Part shown: positions 8,683-18,632 of the stretch, piece by piece
Position numbering within the stretch: the stretch's first letter is position 1
Layout of the letters: each line of letters opens with the position of its first letter
Source: JAUIKM01 sp964445695
GTDB lineage: Bacteria; Bacteroidota; Ignavibacteria; Kapaibacteriales; UBA7675
DNA length: 64,000 nucleotides
Assembly: GCA_964445695.1 (NCBI GenBank)
Contig: CAYULF010000016.1
Span: forward strand, 1-64,000
Reading direction: 5' to 3'
Program-made: the position numbers and the translations under genes
Notes under the pieces: generated by a model
The model's input: only the letters and a program-made list of their open reading frames with translations
Database searches by the model: none
What the model was told of the DNA's origin: nothing

Positions 8683-10797
8683 TTGCAACAAGCCGAGATC
8701 GTGCAACACGACGAACTACAGAAATTGCGGCGCAAAGTCGAGTACAGCCGCGGCCTGCGCAAAATCCGCGCCGAAGCCGAATTGGTCGAGGCGCTTGCGC
8801 GCGACAACAATGACGAAGCTCTCGCCATTGGCCGCGACGCCGCCGAACGCGCCCGCAACCTCCTGCAACGCGCCGCCGAACGCAATACCGAAACCGCCGA
8901 GTACAAGCGCAACCTGGCCCACGTCCTGCGCGCCCTGGCCTATGCCCTCCTGCCCGCCAAACAGCCCGAAGCCGTCCGCACGGCCGTCGATGAAGCCCGT
9001 TGCATCTTTGACGAGCTCGACGACATTCGCGAACTCGTGCGCTGCCACGAAATCGGCTGCATGCTCTGCCGCAATGAGAATCGGCTGGAGGATGCTCTGC
9101 ATGAACTGGAACGCGCACTGGAACTTGGCGAGAGTATCAAGTACTACGACCGCGCACCGATTATCCACGCCGGCCGCGCCGATATGTACCGCCGCCTCAA
9201 CCAGATGGATCGTTCGCTGGATGCCGCGGAAGCCGGACTGCGCATTGCTCGAGCGCTTGGCGACGACTACGCCGAAGAGATTCTGCTGAGCGAGTCGGCA
9301 CGCACTTTTGATCAGAGCGGGCGACCGCGTCAGGCGCTGGAACGCTTCGCAGAGGCCGTCGCACTGGAACGCAGACGCCGCGTCCTCGACGGTTGGAATC
9401 GGGTCACCCAGATTTATGACTACGCCATCCTGAGCATGTACCTGGGCCGCCTCAGCGAGGCCGCCACTCTGCTGGAAGAAGCCGTTAACGAGGCGGGGGA
9501 AGCGCATTTTGAGCTGCTGCAGGGCCTGTATCTCGTCACGCTGGCCGGAGTTAACATTTACAGCGCCGACTACCTGGCCGGCATTAACAATCTACAACGC
9601 GCCCAGGACATCTACCTGCGCGGGGACGACAACAGCATGCTGGCCTGGTGCACCGCGCGCATCGGAGGTTTGTTTAACAGAGTCGGCCTGACGGACGCGG
9701 CTACGGAGTACTTTAACATTTCGCGCGACCTGCTGGAGGCAGCCGGGAAACCGCGCGTGCTGGAACAGAGTTATCACCGCGCCTGCATTGTGCTTCTGGT
9801 TCAGCACGGGTACACCGCCTTCGACAGTTCGTGGTACCTGCAGGAAGTTAACGCCCGCCTGGACAATTTTGACGGCAACCAACGCGCCATGAGTATTCTC
9901 ATGCAGGTTCACGCGAGGGCGCATTTGCTGGAGGCTATGGGCCGCAATGAGGATGCACAGCGCGACTTTGTTTTACTGCTGGATCGTTTTGCTGAACTCG
10001 ACTACCCCTATCACGAGTGCAGCACTCGCCTGCAGCTTGGCCGCCTGTTAATGCAAAACGGCGACATATCGGACGCCCGGCCGCACCTGAAAATCGCTTT
10101 GCGTCTGGCGCGCGAACAGGGGTCACATGACGTGTGCATGCGCGCGCACTGTTTGCTTGCAGCCTGCTGCGACGATGCCGACCTGTTAACTGAGGCCGCC
10201 GAACATCGCATGCAGGAGGAGCGCCTGCGGCGGACATTTCTTGCACCTTCTCTTGTTGCGCAGCTGCAGCTGTGGCGCGAGCGCGACACCAACCGCCGGC
10301 TCCGACAACACACGCAGGACTTAAACACCCAACTTGACCAGTTGCAATCAGACTATGCCGCCGCCAAACGGCTACTGGAATCCCGCGACGCCAACCTGAC
10401 GCATCTCAAGGATGCACTTAAACAGTTTGCCGCCGAGATTGCACCCGACAGCAACGAGAGCGATCAGGCATATCGTCTGCGCGCCGCACACATTGCACAG
10501 AACATGACCCAGCTGGCGGACGCGGAGGAGTGGGCCGGCTTCGGCGAAAATGTTAAACACCAGGACGAAGAATTTCTCTCTCGCCTGGCGCGCGCCTACC
10601 CGACGCTCACCGCCACGGAACGCAAGGTCTGCGCACTCATGCGACTTAACAACACGACCAAAGAACTCAGCAGCCTGCTTAACATATCGCCGCGCTCGGT
10701 GCAGGCCTATCGCTACCGCATTCGCAAAAAGCTGTCCATTCCTTCGGATGCGGACTTCAACGCTTCCATTCTGGCCATGTTGTATCCCGACAACTAA
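8683..10797 (+). CDS. TPR-repeat transcriptional regulator with C-terminal LuxR-type helix-turn-helix
   Basis: A 704-residue cytoplasmic protein made mostly of tetratricopeptide-like helical repeats (about residues 20-530, for example ALHELERALELGE and DRSLDAAEAGLRIARALGD). A coiled coil follows at about 530-590 (heptad-like, rich in Leu, Gln and Asp). The C-terminal helix-turn-helix reads LTATERKVCALMRLNNTTKE, then LLNISPRSVQAYRYRIRKK, the LuxR/GerE pattern. The start is uncertain: TTG 8683 and GTG 8701 are in frame and no ATG precedes the repeats. It lies directly upstream of the giant secreted protein gene and may control it; that link is inference. Confidence 0.72.
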   Translation: MQQAEIVQHDELQKLRRKVEYSRGLRKIRAEAELVEALARDNNDEALAIGRDAAERARNLLQRAAERNTETAEYKRNLAHVLRALAYALLPAKQPEAVRTAVDEARCIFDELDDIRELVRCHEIGCMLCRNENRLEDALHELERALELGESIKYYDRAPIIHAGRADMYRRLNQMDRSLDAAEAGLRIARALGDDYAEEILLSESARTFDQSGRPRQALERFAEAVALERRRRVLDGWNRVTQIYDYAILSMYLGRLSEAATLLEEAVNEAGEAHFELLQGLYLVTLAGVNIYSADYLAGINNLQRAQDIYLRGDDNSMLAWCTARIGGLFNRVGLTDAATEYFNISRDLLEAAGKPRVLEQSYHRACIVLLVQHGYTAFDSSWYLQEVNARLDNFDGNQRAMSILMQVHARAHLLEAMGRNEDAQRDFVLLLDRFAELDYPYHECSTRLQLGRLLMQNGDISDARPHLKIALRLAREQGSHDVCMRAHCLLAACCDDADLLTEAAEHRMQEERLRRTFLAPSLVAQLQLWRERDTNRRLRQHTQDLNTQLDQLQSDYAAAKRLLESRDANLTHLKDALKQFAAEIAPDSNESDQAYRLRAAHIAQNMTQLADAEEWAGFGENVKHQDEEFLSRLARAYPTLTATERKVCALMRLNNTTKELSSLLNISPRSVQAYRYRIRKKLSIPSDADFNASILAMLYPDN

Positions 10798-10988
10798 ATC
10801 ACTCTTTCTACTGCCCAACTTAAACAGCCCGCTTCGCCGTTCCTGCGTTCCGGCTTGCTTTTCCCCTTGTTTGTCAGCGATCGATCAAGCCACCGGATGA
10901 CGGGTCGACCTTCGAGCATCGCATATTGGTGCCGCTCAGTTTGCCTGGCTTGCGACCTACCAAACCACCGTCTGAACTCGAGCCCAGA

Positions 10989-11141
10989 ATGAAAAATGTG
11001 AAGGTGTTTTCAGTCCGAACTCACAGCGACGCCGTGCAGATCGACGACACTCCCTACACTGAGGTCAACAGCAATTCACCGGCGACAGCTGCCGCAGTTG
11101 TGTCAAACTGTAGTAGCAATGTTGCACTGTGTTGCAGCTAG
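10989..11141 (+). CDS. Possible small peptide with Cys/Ser-rich C-terminus
   Basis: An ATG-started frame of 50 codons in the 577-base gap between the LuxR-type regulator and the giant secreted protein. The first ~30 residues are charged and leader-like (MKNVKVFSVRTHSDAVQIDD start), followed by Ala/Pro/Ser-rich residues and the end SNCSSNVALCCS, with three of the last nine residues cysteine. This layout resembles ribosomally made, modified peptide precursors, but no modifying enzyme or exporter of such peptides lies in the window and no clear Shine-Dalgarno site precedes the ATG. It could be chance. The rest of 10,798-11,374 shows nothing else. Confidence 0.3.
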   Translation: MKNVKVFSVRTHSDAVQIDDTPYTEVNSNSPATAAAVVSNCSSNVALCCS

Positions 11142-11374
11142 ATTGGCATCGACTGTGCGGCAGTCTGGCTGCGTCTCCGCGGGAGTGATCATCCCGTTGT
11201 GCCGAACCGGCTGTCGCCATTTTTCTGATCAAATCAGCCCTCGCGGCATGCAGAGATACATGACCGGTACTGAAAATGTCCCGGGCCCGCCGCGAGCGAC
11301 ACAAACAAACTCAACAGCAAACCAGGAGCGCCGACAGGCGCCTGCACAAACTCCCCCTGTGGATGGAGGTCGGT

Positions 11375-14300
11375 ATGTACACCCCAAAAACACCTTATGC
11401 CGGGCTGCGACGGCAGTATCGCAAAACACTGCGTCGCCTGGCGGCGGCACTGCGGCAAAACGACGCTGCACCGACCACGGCGGGACGATGCCGCAAACTG
11501 CTGCTGCGTCTGCAAAACCTGGCACGGGCGCTGCGCACATCCTTTACTCCCGTGCTGCGCGCGGCTTGTATTGCGGCGGCGCTGAGCAGCGCGGCGCTGA
11601 ACGCGCAGACGCCCAAAGTCATAGAACTGACGCCGGCGACCAATTCACACGTAGCGGCCAGTGCGGCTAACATTCAGGTTTCCTTCTCGACGCAGATGTC
11701 GGTTACCAGCCTGAGCGCTACGAACATCGTGATCCACGGCGCGCAGTCGGCCTACCTGAGCACGCGCGGCACGTTCAGCGGCAATCCGGTCAGAAGTTTT
11801 AATCCCGACAACAATCTGCACGTGGGTGAGTTGATCACCGTCAGCGTGACAGGCGCGACCAGTCTGGGCGATTTTCCGCTTACACGCGCGCAGGTCTTTC
11901 AGTTTCGCGTGGGCGTCTCGCGCGGCAACGGCGTGTTCAGGAGTTCGGGATTCGGCTCGACCATCACCGAGGACGGCGCACTGGGCGATCTGGACGGCGA
12001 CGGCGACCTCGACGCCATATTCGCCACCCGCGAAGCACCCAATGAAGTGTGGCTCAACAATGGCAACGGAACATTCACTTCTTCAACATTCGGCTGGAGC
12101 GCCGGCAAGACTGAAGGCATAGCGCTCGGCGACATAGACAACGACGGAGATCTCGACGCGGTTTTTGCCAACAGTTTTCAGGCCAATGAAGTCTGGTTGA
12201 ACAACGGCGACGCAACTTTCATCAGCACAAGCATCGGGACGGGCTGGAGCCAGGACCTTGCCCTGGGCGATCTCGACGGCGACGGAGATCTCGACGCGGT
12301 CATCGCCAATTTCAGCGGCCAACAAAGAATCTGGTTAAACAACGGCGACGCAACATTCAAGCGCACGCTCTTCGGCGAATCCAACAGCAGCTACGGCATC
12401 GACTTCGGCGATCTGGACGGTGACGGAGATCTGGACGTGGTTGTAGCGAACTACAACGACCCCCAGGAAGTCTGGTTAAACAACGGCGACGGAACTTTTG
12501 TCTCCTCACATGCAGGACACACCGGCGGATTGAATTATGGCGTTGAAATCGGCGACATAGACAACGACGGAGACCTCGACGCCATCATAGCCGGACGGCC
12601 GCAGAGCGAAGTCTGGTTAAACAACGGCGACGCAACATTTGCCACCAGCCGTTTTGGTCCGTCGATCTGGGGCAACGACGTCGCAGTGGGTGACATCGAT
12701 CACGACGGAGACCTCGACGCAATCATCTCCAATCTGACCGGCCAGCAGCAAATATGGATCAACAACGGCGACGGAACGTTCAGCACGAGTGAATTCGGTC
12801 CGCGGACAAACAGCAGCGTCGGAGTGGCAATGGGCGACATCGACGGAGACGGCGATATCGATGCGGTCATCAGCAATTACTTTTCGCCGCAGGAAATCTG
12901 GAAGAACCGCGAATTCCCGCCTTTTAATCCGTTTGCGCCCAGAATCGCCGCCATGTCGCCGGCAACAAATTCGCATGCCGCGCCGCGCAATGCCGATGTT
13001 AACATTGAGTTTACACGTGTCATGACGACGGCTGGAATAACGATCGGCAACGTTTACATTCACGGTTCTCAGACCGGTTACCTGAGCACACGCGGCACGA
13101 TGACAGGCGCTCAGTTCACCAGCTTTGATCCTGATCGAAAATTCATGGCGGGCGAACTGATCAGCGTCATGGTGACGGGCGCGACGAGCCGGGGCGGCAC
13201 TACGATTACTGCACCGGTCCTCATGGCATTCCGTGCCGGAGTCGACGGAGGAGCAGCCATTTTTACCGGAAGCGACTACGGCAGCGGCGCGAGCCGGGGC
13301 CTCGCCTTCGGTGATCTGGACGGCGACGGCGACCTCGACGTGGTTGTAGCCAACTACAACCAAGCGCAATACATCCTGTTAAACAACGGCGACGCCACGT
13401 TCAGCAGTTCGACCTTCGGCGGTTTCAGCAAAAGCACCAATGTTGCGCTGGGCGATCTGGACAACGACGGCGATCTCGACGCGATTATCATTGGCGACGA
13501 TACGGCCAAGGAAATCTGGTTAAACAACGGCGACGCGACATTTACGAGCAGCACTTTTGGTGTAAACAATGTTCTGAGCAACGACATCGCTTTGGGCGAT
13601 CTGGATAACGACGGCGACCTCGACGCAATTATCACCAATTTCAACCGCGATCAGGAAGTCTGGTTAAACAACGGCAACGCGACTTTTGAGATGTACCGAG
13701 ACGGACCAGAGAGCAGCAGTATCAGCCGCGGCATTGATCTGGGCGATCTGGACGGCGATGGCGACCTGGACGCAATCATCGCGAATGACAACTGGGCGCC
13801 ACAGGAAATCTGGTACAACAACGGCGACGGAAGTTTTAACATCACGACCTTCGGCACGGACCGCAGTCAGGACGTGGCCATCGGCGATCTGGACGGCGAC
13901 GGCGACCTCGACGCAATCATCTCCAACTACAATCAGAGCAGCAAACTGTGGCGCAACAATGGCGACGGCACCTTCGCCGAAAGCAATTTTGGCGGCTTCA
14001 ATCCACTGTGGCGCGCCGCAGAGCTGGGCGATTTTGACGATGACGGCGATCTGGACGCGGTTTTTGCCAATGCCTTGGGCGGCAATTCATTCTACGTCAA
14101 TGACGGCGCGGGAACTTTTTCTTATAAAACAAGTGGCGGTATGGGAGCCACGGCCAGCAGCAGCGGCGTGGCCGTTGGCGATCTGGACCGCGACGGCGAT
14201 CTGGACATCATGTTCGCCAACCTGAACAAGGCGCAGCGCATCTGGATCAACCAGCCGCAGATTCCAACGATCACTTGGGTTTCGCCCGCCGCCGCGCCTG

Positions 14301-17300
14301 CAAGTGCGGCAGTTGTTGCGATTGAAGTGCGCGGCACGGACTTCGAGCAGACGACGGCACAAATTACCACGCTTGATCAACTCGGCAATCCAGCCGGCAC
14401 GCTTGCACTGACGCCGGTGACAGCCACACGGGCGCAGGTCAGCCTGGAAATTCCCGCTGGCTACTTTGCCACGCGCGGCACGTTGACGCTGACCGTCGGC
14501 AACCAGAGCGGCACAACGAGCACGACCATTTCGGTGCTTAACGACGGCCCTGCGATCAGCCTGGACAAAAATCCGATGCAGATTGACGAAGACAACACAA
14601 CTGAAGTCGTCGTTTCCATCGGCGACGTCTGGCCCGGCTTTGCGGCTTTGACGCTGACAGCGCCGACGGCCGACCTGACGACCATCGCTTCAATCACACA
14701 GCTGGGAGCCACGGGCGCGGCAACGACTTTCCGCATCGTGCCGGTCACAAACGCTTTTGGGAGCATTGACCTGGACTTCGCGGTTTCCGACGGCGAGCTA
14801 CAGTCGACGACAACACTCTCGCTGGAGATTTTGCCCGTAAACGATCCGCCGACGATTGCGGCTTCAATCCCGGTGATAAACATGGGAAAAAACAGTGTGA
14901 CGGGGCTGTCAATCACATTGCAGGATGTCGATACGCCGTTTGCCGCGCTTGAGGTGAGCGCAACCTCGTCCAATCCGACGCTGCTGCCGGTGGAAAAAAT
15001 TCTGTTCAGCGCCACGGCGGCCACGATGCAAATGAGGCTGGGACCGGACTGCGATATGGTGGGCCAGAGTGTGGTAACGGTGACGGTCAACGACGGCGAC
15101 AATGAACGGTCGACGACCATCCTCGTCAGCGTTTTGCCGGGCGCGCCGCTGCAGATTACGGGTGCGGCCTGCGCATGCGTCGATGCCATGTTAACGTATG
15201 AAACTCGGCCGGTCGACACGAGTGCATCCTATGTCTGGGCAGCGGAGGGCGGCACGATTGCAGCGGGACAGGGCGGCGGAGCGATTCGGGTCATCTGGGA
15301 CCACGAGACGACCGTTGCGTCGCTGAGCGTCACACGCACAGTGTTAACAGGCTGTACAAGCGCCGCGACGATCCAGCAGACCGGCAAGCTGGTGGAAGCT
15401 TCGATGGATTTTGCGATGGTTGCCGGTACAAACAGCACAACGCTGGCGGCAACGGCCAACGATACGGCCACAAATCCGCTGATTCTCTCAGTTGAAACAC
15501 CGCAACACGGCAGCGCACAGGTCAGCGCCAACAGCATTGTGTACACGCCGACGGCCGGTTTTGGCGGTAGCGACAGCTTCCACTACATCATGCAGGACAA
15601 GAGCGGCTGTACTACCGCCGGACTTGTTAAGGTGTTTGTGCAGAACACAGCCGACGACGATATCAATCTGGAATTTGTCGAACGCGAACAGGACCGCAAA
15701 GACGGGGTGCGCGGACTGCGCGGCGCAAAAGCTGCGGCCGTGAGTCCGGACGGACGGTTTGTGTACGCGGCGGGATTCTACGATCATTCGATCGCAATTT
15801 TCAGCCGCAACCTCACAACGGGAATGTTAAGTTATCAAACGCGCGTACGCAACGGCAGCGGCGGCGTCAGCGGACTCAAATACGTGAGCGATGTTAAAAT
15901 CAGCGCCGACGGAACGCGCCTCTACGCAGCGGGATACGGCGACAATGCTATCGCCGTATTTAACCGCGATGTTAACGACGGCAGTCTGGCGTTCGCGGAA
16001 CGCAAAAAACGCGGTGAGATGGATGATGGACAGGTCATCGGGGGGCTGAAACGACCACGCCGAATTGCAGTCAGCCCCGACGGCCGTTCAATTATTGCTA
16101 CCGGCTATGCCGACCACTCATTGGTACTGTTCCGTTTCAACGGCGTGGCGGATCACATGGACTACCACACTGTTAAACGCGATGGAATTGAAGGCGTCGA
16201 CGGACTTAAACAAGCGCTGGGCGCAGCTTTCAGTCCGGACGGCAGGCATTTGTATGTGGCCGGCGCGGGCGACGACGCCATTGCGGTGTTTGCGCACGAT
16301 GAAGGCGACTTAACATTCATCGAACGCCTGCGCGATAATGTCGGCGGCGTCGACGGACTGGGAACTGTGACGGACGTGTACGTCAGTCCTGACGGTCGGC
16401 ACGTTTATGCGGCGGGAACGGGTGAAAACTCCATTACCGTGTTTAAACGCAGTCCACTGGGTGGTCGACTGACCTATGTTGATTGTTATAAAAACGGTCA
16501 GGGCGGCATTACGGGATTGGCGGGCATCGGCGGGCTGATTGTTGATGACAGCGGCGCATTGCTGTGGGCTGCTGCGGAGCAGGACAACTCGCTGACTGTG
16601 TTCAAACGCAATCACAGCAGCGGGACATTACAAACAGCCGACCAGGCGAAAGATGGTCAAAGCGGCTTCAACGGTCTGGCAGGCGCGGCAATGACCGCTT
16701 TAACGACGGACGGCGCATACGCCTACACACCCGGAACAGATGACAACGCTGTTGCAGCTGTATTTCGCAACCGCGCTCCGCGGGCGGAAGACGACGAAGC
16801 GAGCTGCGTGGACATCAACGGCACTGTAACAATTAACGTGTTAAACAACGACGCCGACCCGGATGCACATGTGCTTGTCATCACATCCACGACGGACGGG
16901 ACACTGGGCACAACGACAATCACTGGCGGCGGCACAACGGTGGACTACCAGGCGGGAGCGAGCAGCGGCGCGGACCAATTCACCTACAAGATTGAAGACG
17001 GCCACGGCGGCAGTTCAACAGCCACAGTGACGATTAACATCACGATGCCCAAATCCGGTATCGGCGAAGGGTTGCCGTCCGCAGACAACAGCCTGAAACT
17101 TTCGCCCAACCCGGCGCTGACGGGCACCGTCGCAGAGTTCACCCTGCACGAGCATGCGGAAGTACGCATACATGTCACGGACCTGTTGGGAGTGCGGCGT
17201 TTGAGCATCGATTCCGGCGCGTTACCAAGCGGCACACATGCGATGGACATCGACCTGCACGAGGCGACGGGCGCCAGGCTGCCGGCGGGCGCATACATTG

Positions 17301-17365
17301 TTGAACTGGAAGTTAAAGGCAATCGCGACACAGGAACTGTCAGCCGCACGTTGATCGTGCGTTAA
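11375..17365 (+). CDS. Giant secreted FG-GAP/beta-propeller protein with T9SS sorting domain
   Basis: About 1,996 residues from ATG 11,375, chosen for the GGAGG site ending 5 bases upstream; ATG 11,276 in the same frame would add 33. A long Arg/Leu-rich N-region precedes the hydrophobic core AACIAAALSSAALNA, with cleavage expected after NAQ near residue 77. Then come a Big_5/SbsA-like domain, seven FG-GAP blades (11,918-12,918), a second Big_5-like domain, seven more blades (13,255-14,255), Ig/cadherin/PKD-like modules (14,270-15,650), seven lactonase-like blades (15,660-16,770), a cadherin-like VLNNDADPDA module, and a T9SS type A sorting domain (LKLSPNPA to SRTLIVR). The DLDGDGDLD loops are calcium-binding. 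It is probably a cell-surface or released adhesin-like protein; no catalytic motif was recognised. Confidence 0.85.
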   Translation: MYTPKTPYAGLRRQYRKTLRRLAAALRQNDAAPTTAGRCRKLLLRLQNLARALRTSFTPVLRAACIAAALSSAALNAQTPKVIELTPATNSHVAASAANIQVSFSTQMSVTSLSATNIVIHGAQSAYLSTRGTFSGNPVRSFNPDNNLHVGELITVSVTGATSLGDFPLTRAQVFQFRVGVSRGNGVFRSSGFGSTITEDGALGDLDGDGDLDAIFATREAPNEVWLNNGNGTFTSSTFGWSAGKTEGIALGDIDNDGDLDAVFANSFQANEVWLNNGDATFISTSIGTGWSQDLALGDLDGDGDLDAVIANFSGQQRIWLNNGDATFKRTLFGESNSSYGIDFGDLDGDGDLDVVVANYNDPQEVWLNNGDGTFVSSHAGHTGGLNYGVEIGDIDNDGDLDAIIAGRPQSEVWLNNGDATFATSRFGPSIWGNDVAVGDIDHDGDLDAIISNLTGQQQIWINNGDGTFSTSEFGPRTNSSVGVAMGDIDGDGDIDAVISNYFSPQEIWKNREFPPFNPFAPRIAAMSPATNSHAAPRNADVNIEFTRVMTTAGITIGNVYIHGSQTGYLSTRGTMTGAQFTSFDPDRKFMAGELISVMVTGATSRGGTTITAPVLMAFRAGVDGGAAIFTGSDYGSGASRGLAFGDLDGDGDLDVVVANYNQAQYILLNNGDATFSSSTFGGFSKSTNVALGDLDNDGDLDAIIIGDDTAKEIWLNNGDATFTSSTFGVNNVLSNDIALGDLDNDGDLDAIITNFNRDQEVWLNNGNATFEMYRDGPESSSISRGIDLGDLDGDGDLDAIIANDNWAPQEIWYNNGDGSFNITTFGTDRSQDVAIGDLDGDGDLDAIISNYNQSSKLWRNNGDGTFAESNFGGFNPLWRAAELGDFDDDGDLDAVFANALGGNSFYVNDGAGTFSYKTSGGMGATASSSGVAVGDLDRDGDLDIMFANLNKAQRIWINQPQIPTITWVSPAAAPASAAVVAIEVRGTDFEQTTAQITTLDQLGNPAGTLALTPVTATRAQVSLEIPAGYFATRGTLTLTVGNQSGTTSTTISVLNDGPAISLDKNPMQIDEDNTTEVVVSIGDVWPGFAALTLTAPTADLTTIASITQLGATGAATTFRIVPVTNAFGSIDLDFAVSDGELQSTTTLSLEILPVNDPPTIAASIPVINMGKNSVTGLSITLQDVDTPFAALEVSATSSNPTLLPVEKILFSATAATMQMRLGPDCDMVGQSVVTVTVNDGDNERSTTILVSVLPGAPLQITGAACACVDAMLTYETRPVDTSASYVWAAEGGTIAAGQGGGAIRVIWDHETTVASLSVTRTVLTGCTSAATIQQTGKLVEASMDFAMVAGTNSTTLAATANDTATNPLILSVETPQHGSAQVSANSIVYTPTAGFGGSDSFHYIMQDKSGCTTAGLVKVFVQNTADDDINLEFVEREQDRKDGVRGLRGAKAAAVSPDGRFVYAAGFYDHSIAIFSRNLTTGMLSYQTRVRNGSGGVSGLKYVSDVKISADGTRLYAAGYGDNAIAVFNRDVNDGSLAFAERKKRGEMDDGQVIGGLKRPRRIAVSPDGRSIIATGYADHSLVLFRFNGVADHMDYHTVKRDGIEGVDGLKQALGAAFSPDGRHLYVAGAGDDAIAVFAHDEGDLTFIERLRDNVGGVDGLGTVTDVYVSPDGRHVYAAGTGENSITVFKRSPLGGRLTYVDCYKNGQGGITGLAGIGGLIVDDSGALLWAAAEQDNSLTVFKRNHSSGTLQTADQAKDGQSGFNGLAGAAMTALTTDGAYAYTPGTDDNAVAAVFRNRAPRAEDDEASCVDINGTVTINVLNNDADPDAHVLVITSTTDGTLGTTTITGGGTTVDYQAGASSGADQFTYKIEDGHGGSSTATVTINITMPKSGIGEGLPSADNSLKLSPNPALTGTVAEFTLHEHAEVRIHVTDLLGVRRLSIDSGALPSGTHAMDIDLHEATGARLPAGAYIVELEVKGNRDTGTVSRTLIVR
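11918..12918 (+). repeat. First block of seven FG-GAP coding repeats
   Basis: Seven tandem units of roughly 45-50 codons inside the giant secreted protein. Each has a GD(L/I)DGDGDLDAIIAN-like calcium loop followed by (E/Q)(V/I)WLNNGDATF. Seven blades is the number expected for one closed beta-propeller. The nucleotide repeats are similar enough to recombine. Confidence 0.85.
13255..14255 (+). repeat. Second block of seven FG-GAP coding repeats
   Basis: Again seven units with the GDLDGDGDLD loop and WLNNGDATF turn, the last two more diverged (ELGDFDDDGDLD and AVGDLDRDGDLD). It follows a second Big_5-like domain that mirrors the one before block 1, so a domain-plus-propeller unit appears to have been duplicated. 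Confidence 0.85.
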
Positions 17366-17523
17366 GCGAGCTGAGGCGGGACGGGCTTCGTTGTGACGGT
17401 CAATCCGGACGCACTCAATCTCCTTGCACAGGGAGAATACAAATCAGTTTACGATTAGCAGCAGGAGCAGTCGGCGGAGCGTTCTCGCGGTTCGTCGGCT
17501 GTTCCCGTTTAAAGGCATTGAAT

Positions 17524-17782
17524 GCCCGTTCACCTACGTTTTGAGCTACGTTCAGTGTTTTGCGCAAAGATGTTTTGCGGTTTCAACGTAGACTTGCACA
17601 AATCACGGTGCGCCGCATGCAACGCAGCGTGATCTTTTGGACTCACGTTTGCCTCAGAAAAAATCTGCACTAAAGCAGGGTGGGAGGAGTGCGTCTGAAT
17701 ATTATCGAAACTCGCGGTGGCGGCGGGGCGGGCGATGGGGCAGGCGGGCCCCTTGATCACCCAAAAATGCGTCCAAAATATT
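17524..17782 (+). repeat. Copy 2 of the 259-bp dispersed direct repeat
   Basis: Same orientation and length as copy 1. Hairpin at 17,604-17,631 (CACGGTGCG against CGCAGCGTG) keeps the stem of copies 1 and 3 with a changed internal pair. The near-identical core starts at 17,675. Similarity to copy 3 goes on past the core to about 17,830. A small inverted repeat GGCAT/ATGCC at about 17,514-17,526 lies just before it. The flanking sequence 17,366-17,523 holds no gene I can support. Confidence 0.8.
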
Positions 17783-17901
17783 TGAACCGCCCGTTTTAAA
17801 CCAAAAACCACCTGCTCACGGCTTAACACTGCCAATTGAGAACAAACAGCTGACCACAAAACCAACTCGTACTCTTCATTAACAATACATTTCTTCAGGA
17901 C

Positions 17902-18408
17902 TCAACGCCTTCCGAATTCCTTTGCGGCGCGTCTGACGTATCTCGCCGCACTGCTAAACTGCGTCGACGAAGAAAGAGAAATCCAGCGCGCCAACGGCCA
18001 CTTCTCCGTCCAGGAATAAACGCCAACGTCCAGGAGCTCGTGGTCGTCCAGCTCCTCGATCAATTTCAGCAGGCCGGCGTACGCTGCGGCAAGCTCATTG
18101 CGTATCTGCAGATACGTCGAAGCTTCGGAGTTTTTCACTATATCGTTGTTTAATCGCGGCGTCTCATTCCACCGATAACCCTCAGCAGGAATAACCAGCG
18201 CCTCACCGCGCCGACCAGTTTGAATCCAGTTGCAAACGGATTCAAGCCACCAAAGACGCACAGCCAGAAGATCCTTGACGGTCCAGTCTTCGACGCAGAC
18301 AACGTCCGCGAGTTCAGAACCACAAGTATCGAGCACGCCGATGAGTTTCGAATAACTCTGAGTGAGAAGTTCGTTCAGATGCTCGCGGCTTGAAGGTATC
18401 TGAGACAT
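17902..18408 (-). CDS. ClbS/DfsB family four-helix bundle protein
   Basis: A 168-residue cytoplasmic protein beginning MSQIPSSREHLNELLTQSYSKL and containing VKDLLAVRLWW, GYRWNETPRLN and TEKWPLARWISLSSSTQF, the pattern of the ClbS/DfsB (DUF1706) family. ClbS protects colibactin producers by acting on the cyclopropane warhead; DfsB and most relatives have no settled function. It sits alone between repeat copies 2 and 3, transcribed against the neighbouring giant gene, so it may be a moved-in cassette. Its lower GC flanks agree with this but do not prove it. Confidence 0.75.
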   Translation of the reverse strand: MSQIPSSREHLNELLTQSYSKLIGVLDTCGSELADVVCVEDWTVKDLLAVRLWWLESVCNWIQTGRRGEALVIPAEGYRWNETPRLNNDIVKNSEASTYLQIRNELAAAYAGLLKLIEELDDHELLDVGVYSWTEKWPLARWISLSSSTQFSSAARYVRRAAKEFGRR

Positions 18409-18632
18409 AATTCCAATTCAATGAGTGTTGAGCGCGTCGGCTGTACTGATTGCACCTTTGCGCGCCACAGTATACTAAATGCCTTTGTAATGAAGTACAA
18501 ATGCGATCAACAATTCTTCCGACCGGCAACGGCTCAATTGGCAGCACATGCCGGAGAGCCGGGACTTTCTGATCGATCACACAAATGCTCGCAGGAGTGA
18601 CGTAACGAACTGACCGCTTGGGGACGTTGAGT

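Noticed and set aside
18421..18600. 59-codon plus-strand frame between the ClbS/DfsB-like gene and repeat copy 3
   Set aside because: No leader, fold pattern or ribosome-binding site; its length is within chance for this composition.
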